A program made the translations under genes and the position numbers. A stretch of 61,548 nt of DNA, taken from Albidovulum sp. Lineage in GTDB: Bacteria; Pseudomonadota; Alphaproteobacteria; Rhodobacterales; Rhodobacteraceae. Under the pieces are notes generated by a model. The model worked only from the letters and a program-made list of their open reading frames with translations, made no database searches and was not told the DNA's origin. Where the stretch lies: contig JAUQYA010000069.1 in NCBI GenBank assembly GCA_030837785.1, forward strand, positions 1-61,548, in the 5' to 3' direction. The stretch's first letter is position 1, and every line of letters begins with the position of its first letter. Positions 49,960 to 57,397 of the stretch are shown here, piece after piece.

Positions 49960-50337
49960 TCACTGCGGATCGTAGTAGTGCTGTTCCAGCAGCAGGCAGC
50001 CCTTCTCGGTCCGGAAGGGGCCGTGGGCGACATGCGGCGGGCGCACGCAATAGGTGTACTGGCCGAAGCGCTCGCCGCCCTCGGGCCCGTCGTTGCCGAC
50101 CCAGAGGTCGCCCTCGATCACGAAGACCTCCTCCCAGTAGTCATGCTCGAACGGAACCGTCGTGTAGGTGCCCGGCTCGAACTTCAGGAGCCTCGTGTGC
50201 CCGCCCTGGCGGTTCGCCATGTCGAGCGTGCCGGAGAGGATCTTCTGCTTGATCCCGGCGGGATAGCCCTTCGGGGTCTCCCAGCCGCTGTCGATGTCGA
50301 CCTGGTAGAACTCGCGGTGGATCTTGTTGACGGCCAT
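49960..50337 (-). CDS. Single-domain cupin protein
   Basis: A 125-aa cupin. The barrel is visible in RLLKFEPGTYTTVPFEHDYW, followed by EEVFVIEGDLWVGND and TYCVRPPHVAHGPFRTEKGC. His and Glu residues (FEHDYWEEVF, HVAHG) could bind a metal. ATG 50337 gives a normal N-terminus and has AGGGAGAAGG immediately upstream. It lies 10 bp after the PreA-like gene. It may be an isomerase or decarboxylase-type enzyme of the pathway; the family is too diverse to say. Confidence 0.78.
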   Translation of the reverse strand: MAVNKIHREFYQVDIDSGWETPKGYPAGIKQKILSGTLDMANRQGGHTRLLKFEPGTYTTVPFEHDYWEEVFVIEGDLWVGNDGPEGGERFGQYTYCVRPPHVAHGPFRTEKGCLLLEQHYYDPQ

Positions 50338-50347
50338 TGCCTTCTCC

Positions 50348-51688
50348 CTATTCGGCTGGTTCCTTGGTGAATTTCGGGCTGTCGGCGCGGATCGTGTCCA
50401 TGTTGTTGCGCCGGGTCTTGAACTTGTCGTGTTCAAAGACCGTCTCGGGGATGTTGAAGTATCCGGCATCGTACTGCAGCGGCGTCGTCTCGCGCATCTC
50501 GATGGAATCGAACGGGCAGACATCCATGCACAGCTCGCAGCCGATGCAGTTTCCGGTATGCACCTCCACCGTGCCGGCCGTGGTCTGCGACAGCGCCTCG
50601 TAGAAGCAGACCTGGATGCAGATGTTGCAGGTCGGATTCTTGCAGGTGTCGTCGTTGATGACCGCATGGACCCGGTTGCGGGAGAACTGTTCGGAATAGT
50701 CCTTGACCGACCGGCGCGAGGCGAGGCCGATCATCTCGTCGACCGAGGCATAGCCCTTTTCGTCCATGAAGGCCTCGACGCCCTCGATGATCTTCGGCAG
50801 CCACTTGATGCCCTTGACCATGAGGATCGAGCCGACCTGCACGATGGTGGCGCCGGCCATCAGGAACTCGATCACGTCGCGGTGGTCGAAGATGCCGTTC
50901 GACCCGGAAATCGGAATGCCGAGGTCTTCGTGGATGCGGTGCACCCAGCGCAGCGACAGGGGTTTCACCCAGGTTCCGCCGATCCCGGCCGGCCCGCCGA
51001 TGCGCGGCTGGCCGGTCTCGATATCCACCACGAAGCCGGTGTGCCGGTTGATCGCCGTCACGCCGGCCGCCCCCCCCTCGCGCACGGCCTTGGCCACGGC
51101 GAGCGGCTTGGACTGGTCGGGCGTCAGCTTGACGACCACCGGAATATCGACGGATTCGCAGACCTGCCGCGTCACCTCGAAGGCCACCTCCGGCTCCTGC
51201 CCGATCATCGAGCCGCCGTGCACCCCGGGCATCATCGCCGGATGCGGGCAGCCGAAGTTCAGTTCCACCATCGGCAGGCCGCAGTCCTCGATGGTGCGGC
51301 AGATGTCCTTCCAGCCGTTGATGTCCTTGGCGCCGGCGCTGCCGATCAGATGGGCGCCGCGTTCGGCGGCGTATTTCTGGGTCTCCTTCAGGTCGGGGAT
51401 CCAGTCCTTGTAGTAGGTGCTGGAATAGCCTGACCGGCTGTAGAAGACGAAATCCCGCGCGGGCTTTCCGGCGATGATGTCGCCCTTGGAGTTCATCACG
51501 CAGTATTTCGAGTTCTCGGTCAGCCGCGCCATGTCCTCGATGTCGGTCAAGGTCTTGATGATGGCACCGGCGGCGCCGCCGTCGAAGCACTGGCGCATCA
51601 GGTCGGGACTGTTCGTGGTTTCCAGCGATGCAATGATCACGGGGTTCTTGAACGTCACTCCGCAGAAGTCGACCCGCATATCCGCCAT
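50348..51688 (-). CDS. PreA-like dihydropyrimidine dehydrogenase/dihydroorotate dehydrogenase family reductase
   Basis: A 446-aa protein. An FMN-binding barrel of the DHOD/PreA type (residues 1-320; MVELNFGCPHPAMMPGVHGG near 142, VTAINRHTGFVVDIETGQP near 212) is followed by two 4Fe-4S motifs (CKNPTCNICIQVCFYEAL and CIGCELCMDVCPFDSIEM). PreA reduces uracil or thymine using electrons from PreT, but no preT is near. Instead a ferredoxin and its reductase are encoded three genes further along the strand. The region after NFGCPH differs from mammalian dihydropyrimidine dehydrogenase (no ACGQ), so another ring substrate is possible. First gene of the site D operon. Confidence 0.85.
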   Translation of the reverse strand: MADMRVDFCGVTFKNPVIIASLETTNSPDLMRQCFDGGAAGAIIKTLTDIEDMARLTENSKYCVMNSKGDIIAGKPARDFVFYSRSGYSSTYYKDWIPDLKETQKYAAERGAHLIGSAGAKDINGWKDICRTIEDCGLPMVELNFGCPHPAMMPGVHGGSMIGQEPEVAFEVTRQVCESVDIPVVVKLTPDQSKPLAVAKAVREGGAAGVTAINRHTGFVVDIETGQPRIGGPAGIGGTWVKPLSLRWVHRIHEDLGIPISGSNGIFDHRDVIEFLMAGATIVQVGSILMVKGIKWLPKIIEGVEAFMDEKGYASVDEMIGLASRRSVKDYSEQFSRNRVHAVINDDTCKNPTCNICIQVCFYEALSQTTAGTVEVHTGNCIGCELCMDVCPFDSIEMRETTPLQYDAGYFNIPETVFEHDKFKTRRNNMDTIRADSPKFTKEPAE

Positions 51689-51742
51689 TCATCCCTCCCG
51701 CGATGATTCGCTTTCCCGCGCAATCTCATGCACGATTATTAG

Positions 51743-51754
51743 GCAGTATACTTC
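51743..51754 (-). promoter_or_regulatory. MarR-type operator D in front of the PreA-like operon
   Basis: GCAGTATACTTC. On the minus strand it contains -10 TATACT (51745-51750), with TTGCCG at 51767-51772 and a 16-bp spacer. It lies 55 bp before the PreA-like ATG. AT-rich words flank it, as at the other three sites. Confidence 0.7.
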
Positions 51755-51844
51755 TTTTATTTGCGACGGCAAGAGGCTTGGCCGAAAAGCGGTGCGGCCT
51801 GCGGTTCGCGGGCCCCCGGGAAGGCGGTGCAGGGACGGCAGGCC

Positions 51845-52555
51845 TCAGGCACTCGCCATCAGCTTCTGGCCCGGCGGCGGGGCATAGCCGCCCAACCGCG
51901 AGGTGCGCAGGCCCAGCCCGACCATCGCCTCGGCCAGGCGGACCGCGCAGGCCACGCCGTCCAGCACCGGCAGCCCGTGCTCGGCCGAGAGCCGCCCGGC
52001 CAGATCGGCCATGCCGGCGCAGCCGAGCACGACCGCCTCGGCGCGGTCTTCGGCCAGTGCCCGGCCGATCTCCGCGCTGATCCGGGTGCGGGCGTCCGAT
52101 CCCGGATGCTCCAGCTCCAGCACCGCCACTTCCGACGACCGGACCCGCGCGCAGCGGGTGGCGAGGCCGTATTTCTGCAGGTTGTGTTCCAGCGCGGGGA
52201 CGGACCGGGCAAGCGTGGTCACGACCGAGAACTTGTTGGCGAGCATTGAGGCGAAGTGATAGGCGGCCTCACCGATGCCGATGACGGGGCGGTCGGTCAG
52301 GCACCGGGCCGCGTCGAGGCCGGTGTCATCGAAGCAGGCGATGATCACGGCATCGGCATCGTCGGCCGACTGGATCACCTTGAGAAGACCCGGCACGCTC
52401 ATCGCCTCGTCGTAGTAGCCCTCGATCGACACCGGCCCCGCGGGCGGGTTGACCGCGACGATCTCGGTGCCCGGACTCGCCGCGGCGCAGGCTGCGGCGC
52501 CGATCTTTTCTGTCATCGAGGCGGTGGAGTTCGGGTTGATGACAAGAAGGCGCAT
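51845..52555 (-). CDS. Asp/Glu/hydantoin racemase-family protein
   Basis: A 236-aa cofactor-independent racemase-fold protein, closest to hydantoin racemases. It has the N-terminal MRLLVINPNSTASMTEKIG and two catalytic Cys in VIIACFDDTGLDAARCL near residue 75 and VVLGCAGMADLAGRLS near 180. The start at 52555 gives the family N-terminus exactly; the open frame continues 14 codons further. It is the last gene of the second transporter operon, one base after livF. A hydantoin-type, cyclic ureide or maleate-like substrate would fit the nearby amidase and PreA-like protein. Confidence 0.85.
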   Translation of the reverse strand: MRLLVINPNSTASMTEKIGAAACAAASPGTEIVAVNPPAGPVSIEGYYDEAMSVPGLLKVIQSADDADAVIIACFDDTGLDAARCLTDRPVIGIGEAAYHFASMLANKFSVVTTLARSVPALEHNLQKYGLATRCARVRSSEVAVLELEHPGSDARTRISAEIGRALAEDRAEAVVLGCAGMADLAGRLSAEHGLPVLDGVACAVRLAEAMVGLGLRTSRLGGYAPPPGQKLMASA

Positions 52556-52556
52556 G

Positions 52557-53291
52557 TCACATGTCTCCGCCGAGATAGGCCGCCTTGATGCGGTCATCGT
52601 TCATCAGCTCGCGCGAATTGCCCGACAGCACCACCTGTCCGGTCGACAGCGCATAGGTGCGGTTCGAGATCGACATGGCCATGCGGCTGTTCTGCTCGAC
52701 CAGAAGCACCGACACCTTCTCGTCACGCGAAATCGACACGATGGCGCGGGCGATGTCCTGCACCAGCTTGGGCGCGATCCCGAGCGAGGGTTCGTCCAGA
52801 AGCAGGAGCCTCGGCCGTGCCATCAGCGCCCGGCCGATCACCATCATCTGCTGCTCGCCTCCCGACAGCGTGCTGGCCTGCTGGCCATAGCGTTCGCGAA
52901 GCCGCGGGAAGCGGGCCAGGACGCTTTCGAGCGTCTGCGCGATCCCGGCCTTGTCGGTTCGCGTGAAGGCACCCATCAGCAGGTTGTCCCTGACGCTCAT
53001 CAGCGGAAAGACCCGCCTGCCCTCGGGCACCATCGCGATGCCCCGGCGCACGATTTCGGCCGCAGGCCGCCCGTCCAGACGCTCTCCCATGTAGGTGATC
53101 GACCCGGACTTGATCCTGCGCAGGCCAGTGATCGCCCTCAGGATCGAGGACTTGCCCGCCCCGTTCGCCCCGATCAGGGCGACGGTCTCGCCCTCGCTCA
53201 GGTCGATGCTGACGCCCTTCAGGGCATAGACGTGGTCGTAGTAGAGTTCGACGGCGTCGAGGCTGAGCATCTTCGGTGCTGCTTCCTGCAT
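52557..53291 (-). CDS. ABC transporter ATP-binding protein, LivF-like (second system)
   Basis: ATPase of the GntR-linked importer, 244 aa. Walker A GANGAGKSSILRAITG lies near residue 42, the signature STLSGGEQQMMVIGRALMAR near 140, and Walker B LLLLDEPSLGIAPKLV near 163. Gene order is livG upstream (2-bp gap) and the racemase gene downstream (1-bp gap). A later start at 53270 is possible. Confidence 0.9.
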   Translation of the reverse strand: MQEAAPKMLSLDAVELYYDHVYALKGVSIDLSEGETVALIGANGAGKSSILRAITGLRRIKSGSITYMGERLDGRPAAEIVRRGIAMVPEGRRVFPLMSVRDNLLMGAFTRTDKAGIAQTLESVLARFPRLRERYGQQASTLSGGEQQMMVIGRALMARPRLLLLDEPSLGIAPKLVQDIARAIVSISRDEKVSVLLVEQNSRMAMSISNRTYALSTGQVVLSGNSRELMNDDRIKAAYLGGDM

Positions 53292-53293
53292 GG

Positions 53294-54079
53294 TCAGACC
53301 CCGATCGCGGCATCTTCGCTGCCCAGATAGGCCTCGATGACGCGGGGGTCGGCCTGGATCTCGGCGGGTGTGCCCTCGGCGATCTTCTGGCCGAAGTTGA
53401 TGCAGACGATCCGGTCGGAGATTTTCATCACCGCCGGCATGTCGTGCTCGACCAGCAGCACGGTCAACCCGCGTTCGTCGCGAAGGCGCCGGACAAGCCC
53501 GACCATCCGCATCGTCTCGTCGTGGTTCATGCCGGCGAAGGGTTCGTCAAGCAGGATCACCTCGGGCTCGGTGGCCAGGCCGATGGCCATGCCGAGTGCC
53601 CGCAGATGCCCCTGCGGCAGGTTCGACGCCATTTCGTCGCGGATCGGCTGAAGTCCGAGAAAGTCGATGATGTCGTCGGCCGAGCGGGCAAAAGCCATCT
53701 CGTCGGCGCGGGCCTGGGCGGAGCCGAGGACGAAGCCGAGAAGGGAGGCCTTCGAGCGCAGGTGATGGGCGACGATGACGTTCTCGCGCACCGTCATCGA
53801 CCGGAAGATGGTGGTTTCCTGGAACGTCCGGACCACGCCCAGACGCGCCACGCGGTGCGGCGGCAGGCCCGAGATGCGGTTTCCCTTGAACAGCACCTCG
53901 CCCGAAGTCGGGGTGACGAAGCCTGCGATCTGCTTGAACAGTGTCGACTTGCCCGCCCCGTTCGGCCCGATCACCGAAAGAATCTCGCGCGGGGCCACGT
54001 CGAAGCTGACGTCGCTGTTGGCGGTCAGCCCGCCATAGCGTTTGGTGACACCCCTGACCTGAAGGATCGGCGCGGTCAT
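53294..54079 (-). CDS. ABC transporter ATP-binding protein, LivG-like (second system)
   Basis: ATPase, 261 aa, start at ATG 54079 (4-bp overlap with livM). Walker A GPNGAGKSTLFKQIAG lies near residue 42 and the LivG-type LGVVRTFQETTIFRSMTVRE near 82. The signature is altered to NLPQGHLRALGMAIGLATEP (LPQG in place of LSGG). Walker B VILLDEPFAGMNHDETMRMV lies near 175 and VEHDM near 208. The LPQG variant is found in many LivG/UrtD-type proteins and does not imply loss of function. Confidence 0.9.
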   Translation of the reverse strand: MTAPILQVRGVTKRYGGLTANSDVSFDVAPREILSVIGPNGAGKSTLFKQIAGFVTPTSGEVLFKGNRISGLPPHRVARLGVVRTFQETTIFRSMTVRENVIVAHHLRSKASLLGFVLGSAQARADEMAFARSADDIIDFLGLQPIRDEMASNLPQGHLRALGMAIGLATEPEVILLDEPFAGMNHDETMRMVGLVRRLRDERGLTVLLVEHDMPAVMKISDRIVCINFGQKIAEGTPAEIQADPRVIEAYLGSEDAAIGV

Positions 54080-55104
54080 TTCCCGTCCTCCTTGCGGTCG
54101 AAGAGGCTGAGAACACCGTTTGGCAGGAGCAGCATCAGCGCGATCATCGCGCCCGAGTAGATCAGCAACTGGTATTCCCGGGCGACCGACAGCAGGTCCC
54201 AGCCGAAGTAGAGCAGGAGCGTCCCGAGCATCGGACCGAAGACGTAGCCGAGACCGCCGAGGAAGCAGTAGAGCATGAAGTTCACGCTGTCGGTGACGAC
54301 GAAGGACGACGGATAGATCGACTGCGAGATCGCCACGAAGATCGCCCCCGCCAGCCCGCCGAAGAAGGACGAGATCGCATAGGCCAGCACCCTGAGCATC
54401 GCCGTGTTCACCCCGATCGAGGCCGACAGCTCCTCGTTCTGCTGCAACGACCGGCAGAGGTGGCCAAGCCGCGAATGCACGATGCGCCAGAGCACGACAT
54501 AGGTCAGCACCATCAGCGTGACCGCCATGATGTAGAAGGCGAGCTTCGGGTTGCCGAGGGTGGCGAAGTCGGGGATCAGCGTCAGGCCGAGGACGGAAAG
54601 CTCTCCGGGAAGCGGGATCGAGGTGATGCCCTTGGCACCGTTGGTGATGGGCAGGGCAAGCGCGGTCAGCCGCGCCACCTCGGTCAGGACCAGCGTCACC
54701 ATCGCGAAGTAGACGCCGCGAAGCCGCAGGATCGGCAAGCCGATCAGCACCGAGACCAGCGCGCAGAAGATCCCCGCGAGCGGCAGCGTCAGCCAGAAGC
54801 TGACCCCGTATTGCGTGATCAGGATCGCCGAGACATAGCCGCCGGTGAGCGCATAGGCGCCCTGCCCGATGTTGATGCGCCCGATATAGAAGGTCAGCCA
54901 CACCCCCGCCGCCGCGACCGACAGAAGCGCGACCGAGGTCAGCGTGTAGTAGAAATCCCATCGCCCGGTCAGGGCGATGAAGGCGGGCACGAGGACGAAG
55001 ACGCCGATCAGGAAGGCGCCGGCCCCGGCGAGCTTTGGAAGGGTCATTGCTCCTGTCCCTGTGACGGAATGGGCGGTGGAAAGCTGCGGCGCGGGCGCGG
55101 CCAT
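54076..55104 (-). CDS. Branched-chain-type ABC permease, LivM-like (second system)
   Basis: Inner-membrane permease, 342 aa, with about nine hydrophobic segments. The LivM hallmark FYIGRINIGQGAYALTGGYV lies near residue 72 and the cytoplasmic GHLCRSLQQNEELSASIGVN near 215. An alternative start at ATG 55047 (19 codons later) has AGGAG two bases upstream. The stop overlaps livG by 4 bp. Four bases separate it from livH. Confidence 0.88.
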   Translation of the reverse strand: MAAPAPQLSTAHSVTGTGAMTLPKLAGAGAFLIGVFVLVPAFIALTGRWDFYYTLTSVALLSVAAAGVWLTFYIGRINIGQGAYALTGGYVSAILITQYGVSFWLTLPLAGIFCALVSVLIGLPILRLRGVYFAMVTLVLTEVARLTALALPITNGAKGITSIPLPGELSVLGLTLIPDFATLGNPKLAFYIMAVTLMVLTYVVLWRIVHSRLGHLCRSLQQNEELSASIGVNTAMLRVLAYAISSFFGGLAGAIFVAISQSIYPSSFVVTDSVNFMLYCFLGGLGYVFGPMLGTLLLYFGWDLLSVAREYQLLIYSGAMIALMLLLPNGVLSLFDRKEDGK

Positions 55105-55108
55105 CGTG

Positions 55109-55978
55109 TCAGCCCCACGGCTTGCCCATCAGGCCCTGCGGCCGGATGGCGAGGAAGACCATGAGCGTGGCGAAGATCACGAGGTAGGTGACGTCGCCAT
55201 AGGCGGCGAGTGCCGTCAGGCCGATGGATTCCATCATCCCGAGGATGAAGCCCCCGGCAATGGCCCCCGAAATCACCCCGGCGCCGCCGATCATGATCAT
55301 CAGGAACGCCTTGACCGAGGTCGGCCCGCCCATCCCGAGGTTGATGCCGGTGATGGTGACGAGAAGCCCGCCGACAAGACCGGCGAGCATCGCGCCAAGG
55401 GCGAAGCCGATCATCGAATAGCGGTCGACATCGACGCCCATCAGCTGCGCCGCCACCCGGTCCTGCGCCAGGGCGCGCATCGCCCGGCCGGCCCTGGAAT
55501 ACTGCATGAAGAGGATGAAGCCCGCGATCATCGCGATGGCCAGCATCCCGATCAGGATGCGGTCGTAGGGCATGATCACCCGCATGTCCCAGTTGAACAC
55601 GCCGTTCACGATCTTTGGCACGCCGCGCTGCTTCTCGCCGAACAGAAGCAGGATCACCGCGTCGAGGAAGAAGGCGATGCCGGCGGCCAGCAGCATCGTC
55701 GATTCCTCGCGCTTCGACCGGCGGATGACGGGGCGGAACAGGAATTTCTCGATCGCCGCCCCCATCACCGCCAGGACCACAGCCGAGGCGAGAAGCCCCG
55801 CGGCGAAGGGAAGGCCCAACTGGCCCACCACCGTGTAGGTCACGAAGCCGCCGAAGACATACATCTGCCCGTGCGCGAAGTTCAGCACGTTCATCAGCGA
55901 GAAGATCAGCGTGAGGCCGAGGGCGATGAGCGCATATTGCGCCCCGAGATAGAGCCCGTTGGCGAGGATCTGTTCCAT
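55109..55978 (-). CDS. Branched-chain-type ABC permease, LivH-like (second system)
   Basis: Inner-membrane permease, 289 aa, start at ATG 55978. The N-terminus MEQILANGLYLGAQYALIAL and the motif VLNFAHGQMYVFGGFVTYTV near residue 32 are diagnostic of LivH. RAMRALAQDRVAAQLMGVDV near 160 is the coupling loop. It follows the binding-protein gene by 79 bp, a gap that shows no other gene. Confidence 0.9.
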   Translation of the reverse strand: MEQILANGLYLGAQYALIALGLTLIFSLMNVLNFAHGQMYVFGGFVTYTVVGQLGLPFAAGLLASAVVLAVMGAAIEKFLFRPVIRRSKREESTMLLAAGIAFFLDAVILLLFGEKQRGVPKIVNGVFNWDMRVIMPYDRILIGMLAIAMIAGFILFMQYSRAGRAMRALAQDRVAAQLMGVDVDRYSMIGFALGAMLAGLVGGLLVTITGINLGMGGPTSVKAFLMIMIGGAGVISGAIAGGFILGMMESIGLTALAAYGDVTYLVIFATLMVFLAIRPQGLMGKPWG

Positions 55979-56057
55979 TCCGGAGGTCCTGGTTCGGGAG
56001 GGGGCGGGGCGCGCCGCAATGCGCCCCGCCCGATTGTTGTCGACGCGACCGGGGGCG

Positions 56058-57245
56058 TCAGTCGACCTGGGCCACGAACAGGGTCTCGAACTTGCCGTCC
56101 TTGAATTCGTTGACCACGAGCGGCACCGACACCTGCCGCTTCTGGCCGAACGAGGTCGTGCCGACATAGGTCAGCTTGGCGTCGCCCACCATGAACGGGT
56201 TCGGCGCGCTGAAGCTGTCCATCGCCTTCTTGAATTCCTCGACGTTGTCGATCGCCGCCGGGTTGGCCTTGAGCGTCTCGATGATGTATTCGAGCGCATA
56301 GACCTTGGTGTTCGACTCGTCGTTGTATTCGCCGAACATCTTGGTGTAGCGGTCGACGAATTCCTTCATCGCGTCCGAGGCCAGTTCGGGCGTCGAGGCA
56401 CCGCCGACCGAGATGAAGCCGTTGGCAAGCTCGCCCGCGCCCTCCTGGAGAACGGTCGCGTCCTGCGCCGTCTCGGTCGAGATCAGGCCGGTGTAGCCCA
56501 GTTCCCGCGCCGAGCGGATCAACTGCGGCGCGTTCGCCGGCGAGACGCCCGAGAGGACCAGGAGATCGGGCGCCGCCTGGATCACCGGAAGCAGCACCGG
56601 CGTGAAGTCGGTCGTGTCCATCTGGTAGGTCACGCTGTCCGATACGACCTCGAGCCCCAGCGCCTTGGCGGCGACCGAGCCGGAATCGCGCTGGCTCAGC
56701 GGATCGGATTCGTTGCCGGCGATGAAGGCGACCTTCTTCACGCCCTTGTTTTCCATCAGGTATTTGTAGATCGCCGGGCCGGATTGGTAGTTCGCCACCA
56801 TGCCGAGGATCGCGTTCGAGGCAGGCGCGGTGTACAGCTCTTTCGGGAAGGCATAGGGGAAATACATGATCCCGTTCTGCTCGGCCACCGGACGGACCGC
56901 CGCCGCGCCGTCATCGACGTTCGGGCCGACGACATAGTGGATGCCGTCCTGCGCCATCTTTTCCATGCCGGCGATGGCGCGCTTGGGGTCCTTCTGGTCG
57001 TCGAAGGGCACGATCTCGACATCATAGGTGGTGTCGCCGATCTTCACGCCGCCCAGTTCGTTCAGCCAGGCGGCGCGGGTTTCCATCGAGCGCTGGTTCG
57101 AGATGCCCCAGGCCGCCGCGGGGCCCGAGGTCACGCCCACGAAGCCGATCTTGAGCTTGGCGTTTTCGGCATAGGCCGCGGACATGAGGGCAACTCCGGC
57201 CGCCGCCGCGAGAGCCGTCGTCTTGAGGAAGATGCGTCGCTTCAT
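56058..57245 (-). CDS. Branched-chain/amide-type substrate-binding protein (second system)
   Basis: Periplasmic binding protein, 395 aa, with an RR-containing signal peptide (MKRRIFLKTTALAAAAGVAL). The mature part has IGFVGVTSGPAAAWGISNQR near residue 32, DVEIVPFDDQKDPKRAIAGM near 75, and YVVGPNVDDGAAAVRPVAEQ near 100. GGGAG precedes ATG 57245. It is the first gene of the second operon and diverges from the GntR regulator. The fold is shared by amino-acid, urea and short-amide binders; the ligand is unknown. Confidence 0.88.
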   Translation of the reverse strand: MKRRIFLKTTALAAAAGVALMSAAYAENAKLKIGFVGVTSGPAAAWGISNQRSMETRAAWLNELGGVKIGDTTYDVEIVPFDDQKDPKRAIAGMEKMAQDGIHYVVGPNVDDGAAAVRPVAEQNGIMYFPYAFPKELYTAPASNAILGMVANYQSGPAIYKYLMENKGVKKVAFIAGNESDPLSQRDSGSVAAKALGLEVVSDSVTYQMDTTDFTPVLLPVIQAAPDLLVLSGVSPANAPQLIRSARELGYTGLISTETAQDATVLQEGAGELANGFISVGGASTPELASDAMKEFVDRYTKMFGEYNDESNTKVYALEYIIETLKANPAAIDNVEEFKKAMDSFSAPNPFMVGDAKLTYVGTTSFGQKRQVSVPLVVNEFKDGKFETLFVAQVD

Positions 57246-57316
57246 GGTGGAACTCCCTGTTGAGCGTGATGGTCGCGGTGATCGGGCGTTCTTCCGGCCC
57301 GCTGTTATCAACACGA

Positions 57317-57345
57317 TTGGGTAGTATTGTTAACAATCATGTCAA
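57317..57345 (-). promoter_or_regulatory. Promoter and perfect palindrome between the transporter operon and the GntR gene
   Basis: ATTGTTAACAAT at 57326-57337 is a perfect 12-bp palindrome. On the minus strand it lies in the spacer behind a consensus -35 TTGACA (57340-57345); the best -10 is TACCCA (57318-57323, 16-bp spacer). TTGTTAACAA resembles FadR/VanR-type GntR operators (TNGT..ACNA). Repression of the operon by the divergent GntR protein is inferred. Confidence 0.65.
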
Positions 57346-57397
57346 CTGAAATTTGTCACCATGTGCACATAATCGGCACTTGCTGTTCCTCCCGCCG

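Noticed and set aside
57353..57397. TTG start at 57353 for the GntR gene
   Set aside because: It has no ribosome binding site, and the extra 15 residues lie in the promoter region and do not belong to the GntR fold.
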